Source of the DNA: Shewanella baltica
GTDB taxonomy: Bacteria; Pseudomonadota; Gammaproteobacteria; Enterobacterales; Shewanellaceae
Direction: 5' to 3'
Length of the DNA stretch: 64,000 bases
NCBI RefSeq assembly: GCF_900456975.1
Contig: NZ_UGYM01000002.1
Span: 2,728,001 to 2,792,000 of the forward strand
Shown piece after piece: positions 60,463 to 64,000 of the stretch; position 1 is the stretch's first letter; every line of letters starts with the position of its first letter. Under the pieces are notes generated by a model. It did no database searches, was not told the DNA's origin, and worked only from the letters and a program-made list of their open reading frames with translations. The translations under genes and the position numbers were made by a program.

Positions 60463-61881
60463 ATGAAGATGAAAGACGATAAAGCTGGGTCGATTTTTTG
60501 GCACGACTACGAAACCTTTGGGGCTAACCCGGCGAAAGACAGACCCTCGCAATTTGCCGGTATTCGCACGGATTTAGATCTCAATATTATCGGCGAGCCT
60601 GAGATATTTTATTGCAAGCAAGCCCCTGATTATTTGCCGTCACCAGAAGCGATATTGATCACAGGGATCACGCCGCAGTTAGCCAATTTAAAAGGCATCC
60701 CTGAAACTGAGTTTATGGGGCGTATTCAAGCACTGTTTAGCCAGCCAAACACCTGTGTCGCGGGCTACAACTCACTGCGTTTTGATGATGAAGTGACCCG
60801 TTACGGCTTTTATAGAAATTTTATCGATCCCTATGCCCGTGAATGGCAAAATGGCAACTCTCGTTGGGATATCATCGATTTAGTTCGCGCGTGTTACGCA
60901 TTTAGACCCGAAGGGATCAATTGGCCAACCAAGGAAGATGGATCTCCTAGTTTTAAGCTAGAACATTTGACCCAAGCGAATGGTTTAAGCCATGAGAAAG
61001 CCCATGATGCCATGTCTGATGTGTATGCAACCATCGCTATGGCAAAACTCATTCGCGAGAAACAGCCTAAGTTATATCAGTACTATTTTGACCTGCGCCG
61101 TAAGCAAGCGGTGAGCGATCAAATCGATGTGCTCAATATGCAGCCGTTAGTACACGTGAGCTCTAAGATCAGTGCTCGCAATGGTTGTACGACGTTGATT
61201 TCCCCCGTGGCGCACCATCCAACCAATAAAAATGCGGTTATTTGCGTTAATTTAGCCATGGATTTAACGCCACTCTTTGAGCTAGATATCGAGCAAATTA
61301 AAACGCGTATGTATACGCCAAGAGCCGATCTTGCCGAAGACGAATTACCGATCGCGGTAAAACAAATTCATTTAAATAAGTGCCCTTTTATCACTTCGGC
61401 TAAAATCCTCAGCGATGAACATGCCGCTCGTTTAGGCATAGATAAAGAATTTGCCAGAGAGCAATATAAACGCCTTAAACTTCACCCAGAACTACGTGAA
61501 AAACTGGCGCTCTTATTTGAGCACGATGACAGCAGAACGACCACAGATCCCGATTTGATGCTGTATTCTGGTGGTTTCTTTAGCCAAGCTGATAAAGCGA
61601 AAATGGAAATCATCCGTCATACCCTACCGCAAAATCTAGCGGCGCTAGACTTGCAGTTTGATGATCCACGTATCCCTGAAATGCTGTTTCGTTACCGCGC
61701 CCGTAATTATCCTGAACTCCTCGATTACGAAGAGTCACAGCGCTGGCGTGAATTCTGTCAAAGTCGCTTAGCCGATCAAGACTACGTACTTAAATTAGAA
61801 AATCTGCTGCAAGATACGCAAGCGGATGAGACTAAGCAGAAGTTACTGGCTGCCCTTTGTCATTATTTGCGTGAACTTTAA
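60463..61881 (+). CDS. sbcB: Exodeoxyribonuclease I
   Basis: 472 residues. DEDDh exonuclease motifs: FWHDYETFGANPAKDRPSQF (Exo I), GYNSLRFDDEVTRYGFYRN (Exo II), HEKAHDAMSDVYATIAMA (Exo III); then SH3-like and helical domains typical of ExoI. Degrades single-stranded DNA 3' to 5' in recombination and mismatch repair. Marks the right border of the island. Confidence 0.95.
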   Translation: MKMKDDKAGSIFWHDYETFGANPAKDRPSQFAGIRTDLDLNIIGEPEIFYCKQAPDYLPSPEAILITGITPQLANLKGIPETEFMGRIQALFSQPNTCVAGYNSLRFDDEVTRYGFYRNFIDPYAREWQNGNSRWDIIDLVRACYAFRPEGINWPTKEDGSPSFKLEHLTQANGLSHEKAHDAMSDVYATIAMAKLIREKQPKLYQYYFDLRRKQAVSDQIDVLNMQPLVHVSSKISARNGCTTLISPVAHHPTNKNAVICVNLAMDLTPLFELDIEQIKTRMYTPRADLAEDELPIAVKQIHLNKCPFITSAKILSDEHAARLGIDKEFAREQYKRLKLHPELREKLALLFEHDDSRTTTDPDLMLYSGGFFSQADKAKMEIIRHTLPQNLAALDLQFDDPRIPEMLFRYRARNYPELLDYEESQRWREFCQSRLADQDYVLKLENLLQDTQADETKQKLLAALCHYLREL

Positions 61882-62091
61882 GTTTAATCAATTCAAGCTT
61901 AAGTCTTTTATTTAATAGTCTTAAGCTTGTTTATATTCGTGAATAGACTCACTCTATTAGGCGCATAACTTAAATTGTTTACTATCGAACACACACATTT
62001 GCAGCGTATAAACGCGAGCTAACTCGCATTTATGCTGTAACAAAATTACTAGAATGTTCTTCCATGAACTTAACAAATAAGGAATCGGGAA

Positions 62092-62982
62092 ATGCAAGAT
62101 AGATTCATTCGTAGCATAACCCAACTGCCAACGCCGTTAGCCGATGCTCTCATTCCGATGTTGCACCAGAATTTTGCTGGACACTTAGATGCGCAGCAAC
62201 TTGCCACACTCACAAGTGCAAGCAAGATGACCGAAGCAGAAGTGTTACTGGCACTCCTGCCGATAGCCGCTGCACTGGCGAAACCGCCTATCAGTGAGTT
62301 TTATGTCGGTGCGATTGCCAAAGGCAAAAGTGGCGATATCTACATGGGTGCCAACTTAGAATTACCCGGTGAAGCGCTGTTTCATTCTGTGCATGCAGAA
62401 CAAAGCGCTATCAGCCATGCATGGCTCAGCGGTGAAAGCCAAATTGTTGATATCATAGTCAATGCCAGCCCTTGCGGCCATTGCCGTCAATTTATGAACG
62501 AGCTGGTTGAAGGAAGTAAGATCAGCATTCATCTACCCGCACAGGAAAGCCATCCACTGGCTTATTATTTACCCTATGCCTTTGGCCCAAAAGACTTAAA
62601 TGTTACTTCGCCTTTAATGGCGAAGCAACAAACTGAATTTGCTTTAGATAGTGCCGATCCTATGATCATCGAAGGTTTAGATCATGCCGGTTTAAGCTAC
62701 GCGCCTTACACTCAGAGTTTTGCTGCCGTGGTTTTAGAAACACGCGATGGCGCAACCTATTGTGGTCGCTATGCAGAGAACGCGGCATTCAATCCTTCTA
62801 TGCTGCCGATGCAGATGGCTTTGTCGAATCTCGTTCGCCATAATCGCGAGTTTAGCGATATCAGCCGTGCGGTGTTGATTGAATCATCTCAAGGAAAAAT
62901 CAGTTTAGTCGGCGCGACTATGGATGCACTCCATACCGTTGCCGCCATCGAACTTGAGCACATAGTCATCGATCCCGTGTAA
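62092..62982 (+). CDS. cdd: Cytidine deaminase
   Basis: 296 residues, the long E. coli-type enzyme. Zinc/catalytic [11 protein letters not shown] and [12 protein letters not shown]; a C-terminal domain related to the first but without catalytic residues. Converts cytidine and deoxycytidine to uridine forms. GGAATCGGG before the start. Confidence 0.95.
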
Positions 62983-63017
62983 CGCCTGCTTCAAGATGCC
63001 AAGGGTGCTTCAAAATG

Positions 63018-63055
63018 CCAACGGCGAAATACGTTAATGCGTATTTCGCCGTTGG
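63018..63055 (+). terminator. Long hairpin downstream of cdd
   Basis: CCAACGGCGAAATACG pairs perfectly with CGTATTTCGCCGTTGG (16-bp stem, 6-nt loop), followed by ATTATTC. Either a terminator with a weak T-run or a dispersed palindromic element. Confidence 0.65.
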
Positions 63056-63149
63056 ATTATTCGATTAATACTTCAACATCAAGTGATCACCCGCTAATGC
63101 TGACGGCTAAAACGTCGAAGTAGCAGTCCTAAGCTTTAATGTCCAATCC

Positions 63150-63250
63150 TCAAACGTGACGCCTAGTGTTCAAACCTAACTGCCAGTACTCAAACGTACC
63201 CTTCTAGAACTTAAACGTAACTCTGAGTATTCAAATGTGAAAGCGAACTC
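63150..63250. repeat. Five degenerate 20-21 bp tandem repeats downstream of cdd
   Basis: Units start at 63150, 63170, 63190, 63211 and 63231: TCAAACGTGACGCCTAGTGT, TCAAACCTAACTGCCAGTAC, TCAAACGTACCCTTCTAGAAC (split), TTAAACGTAACTCTGAGTAT, TCAAATGTGAAAGCGAACTC. Consensus TCAAACGTrACnCCnAGTrt. Noncoding, between convergent genes. Confidence 0.6.
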
Positions 63251-63304
63251 GGCATAAATGGTTAACATGAACACGATTCTGCAAGGCTACTCACTATCCA
63301 GAGT

Positions 63305-63517
63305 TCAATTTACGCCGCTTCTTTTGGCCTGAGACTCAGCTTTACGCTGCGCCATTCTGCTAAAACAAGCTTGCCGCTCCACATCTGACATAGCGCGCCA
63401 CGCTAAAATCTCATCAAGATGCCTAAAGCAACCTAAGCAAATATCTTGCTGATCTAAACAACAATTGCGGATACAAGGATTGGCATTAGGATCATTCTGA
63501 CCAGACGGCATATTCAT
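63305..63517 (-). CDS. DUF1289 family protein
   Basis: 70 residues from the ATG at 63517 (an ATG two codons later is also possible). NPCIRNCCLDQQDICLGCFRHLDEILAW is the DUF1289 signature with four or more conserved cysteines, presumably metal binding. Overlaps the VOC gene upstream. Confidence 0.85.
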   Translation of the reverse strand: MNMPSGQNDPNANPCIRNCCLDQQDICLGCFRHLDEILAWRAMSDVERQACFSRMAQRKAESQAKRSGVN

Positions 63518-63842
63518 TGCCACAGGGTTCAGTGAAGTGGAATCGGCGACCACCGGGGAAACTAAATATATCTGCCGTAATAGCGCCGCCAGCGGCCACG
63601 ACAGCCGTCAGAGTCAATTCTAAGTTCTGGCTGTAGATCACAATCAGCGGGCAGCCTTTTGCGAGGGTAAAATCCACCTCGGCTTGATAGAAGCCACCTG
63701 TGATCCCGACATCCATAAAGCAGCTGTATTCAGGACCATAATCGACATAGGTCCAGCCAAACACCTGGCTAAAAAAGGCCTTAGAACTCGCAATATCGCG
63801 GCTCGGGATTTCCAAATAATTGATGCTGTGTTGAAGGTTCAT
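63492..63842 (-). CDS. VOC-family protein (glyoxalase fold)
   Basis: 116 residues: INYLEIPSRDIASSKAFFSQVFGW and ...FHFTEPCGNEYAVWSE, a single-module vicinal oxygen chelate protein. Coupled to the DUF1289 gene. Function unknown. Confidence 0.88.
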   Translation of the reverse strand: MNLQHSINYLEIPSRDIASSKAFFSQVFGWTYVDYGPEYSCFMDVGITGGFYQAEVDFTLAKGCPLIVIYSQNLELTLTAVVAAGGAITADIFSFPGGRRFHFTEPCGNEYAVWSE

Positions 63843-63896
63843 AGACTTCCTTGCTATTTAATGAGGGACAAAATGATGGGCACAAAATGCATGAAT

Positions 63897-63922
63897 AAAA
63901 AATGGGAGCCAAAGCTCCCATT
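63897..63922 (-). terminator. Intrinsic terminator of the gene at the right edge
   Basis: AATGGGAGC-CAAA-GCTCCCATT with TTTTTTATTC on the minus strand, 22 bp past the stop of the partial gene. Confidence 0.8.
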
Positions 63923-63944
63923 CCATTCGCGGCTTTAACTCAGG

Positions 63945-64000
63945 TTAACCTTGGATTAAGGCTGCGACAAGTCCAATCAGACCACCAAACACCCCGCCCC
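63945..64000 (-). CDS. C-terminal end of a gene entering from the right
   Basis: Last 17 codons on the minus strand read GGVFGGLIGLVAALIQG followed by a stop at 63945, and a terminator follows. Gly/Leu-rich, so probably the tail of a small membrane protein. Too short to identify. Confidence 0.4.
   Translation of the reverse strand, partial: GGVFGGLIGLVAALIQG

Noticed and set aside
62983..63300. CRISPR array in the cdd downstream repeats
   Set aside because: Units are contiguous, degenerate and about 20 bp long with no spacers, and no cas genes are nearby.

Overview
The window is chromosomal DNA of a Shewanella-like gammaproteobacterium. This rests on the plsX-rpmF-yceD / maf / HAD phosphatase / rluC / rne neighbourhood, on sbcB and cdd, and on protein wording typical of that genus. 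It is an inference from sequence reading, without a database search. About the first 37.9 kb is one lambdoid siphovirus-type prophage whose left (tail-tip) end lies outside the window.

Prophage layout (1 to about 37,950). The switch is near 24.9 kb: cI runs rightward, cro leftward, with 18-bp operators on both sides of the immunity region. Leftward from cro come a CII-like regulator, lambda O-like (with origin iterons inside the gene) and P-like replication genes, a RuvC-like resolvase, two Q-like zinc-finger proteins, an unexpected internal tyrosine recombinase, an Orn-like exonuclease, a umuDC pair under a LexA box, then lysis genes (SAR-type endolysin, Rz/Rz1, pinholin-like holin). After these come packaging and head genes (HNH, TerS, TerL, portal, ClpP-like protease, HK97 capsid, connectors), the tail tube, the gpG/gpGT frameshift pair and the start of the tape measure gene. 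Rightward from cI come a lipoprotein and a superinfection-immunity membrane protein, then a second operator/promoter (PL-like) with a boxA-bearing leader. That promoter faces a long early operon of small zinc/coiled-coil proteins, a frameshifted clamp-like gene, a Dam-type and a C5 DNA methyltransferase and an excisionase. A convergent integrase (36.6-37.8 kb) abuts host plsX, so the right attachment site should lie at about 37.8-38.0 kb.

Host core (38.0-49.7 kb): plsX, rpmF, yceD, maf/yceF, a phosphoglycolate-phosphatase-like gene, rluC, rne with a long leader, and a SulP transporter. An IS4-family element sits exactly in the palindromic terminator between rne and sulP.

Decayed island (50.2-60.4 kb): two nearly identical 879-bp IS5-family elements in opposite orientation flank a csp gene, rlmA, an unknown gene and a patchwork of same-strand accessory genes (DinB-like, GFA, Stf0 sulfotransferase, VOC, YcxB-like). 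The patchwork is interrupted by gene fragments: HxlR/MFS joined back to back, GNAT fused to DUF1287, a duplicated VOC tail, and a P4-type integrase split by IS5. Some junctions look like degenerate integron attC sites. Core genes resume with sbcB, cdd, a DUF1289 protein and a VOC protein.

The most interesting leads are: a 17-bp palindrome repeated across the prophage; two small P-loop-like proteins sharing an arginine-rich tail; the internal second recombinase; tandem Q-like proteins; the boxA leader; and the attC-like/scar mosaic at 54-59 kb.
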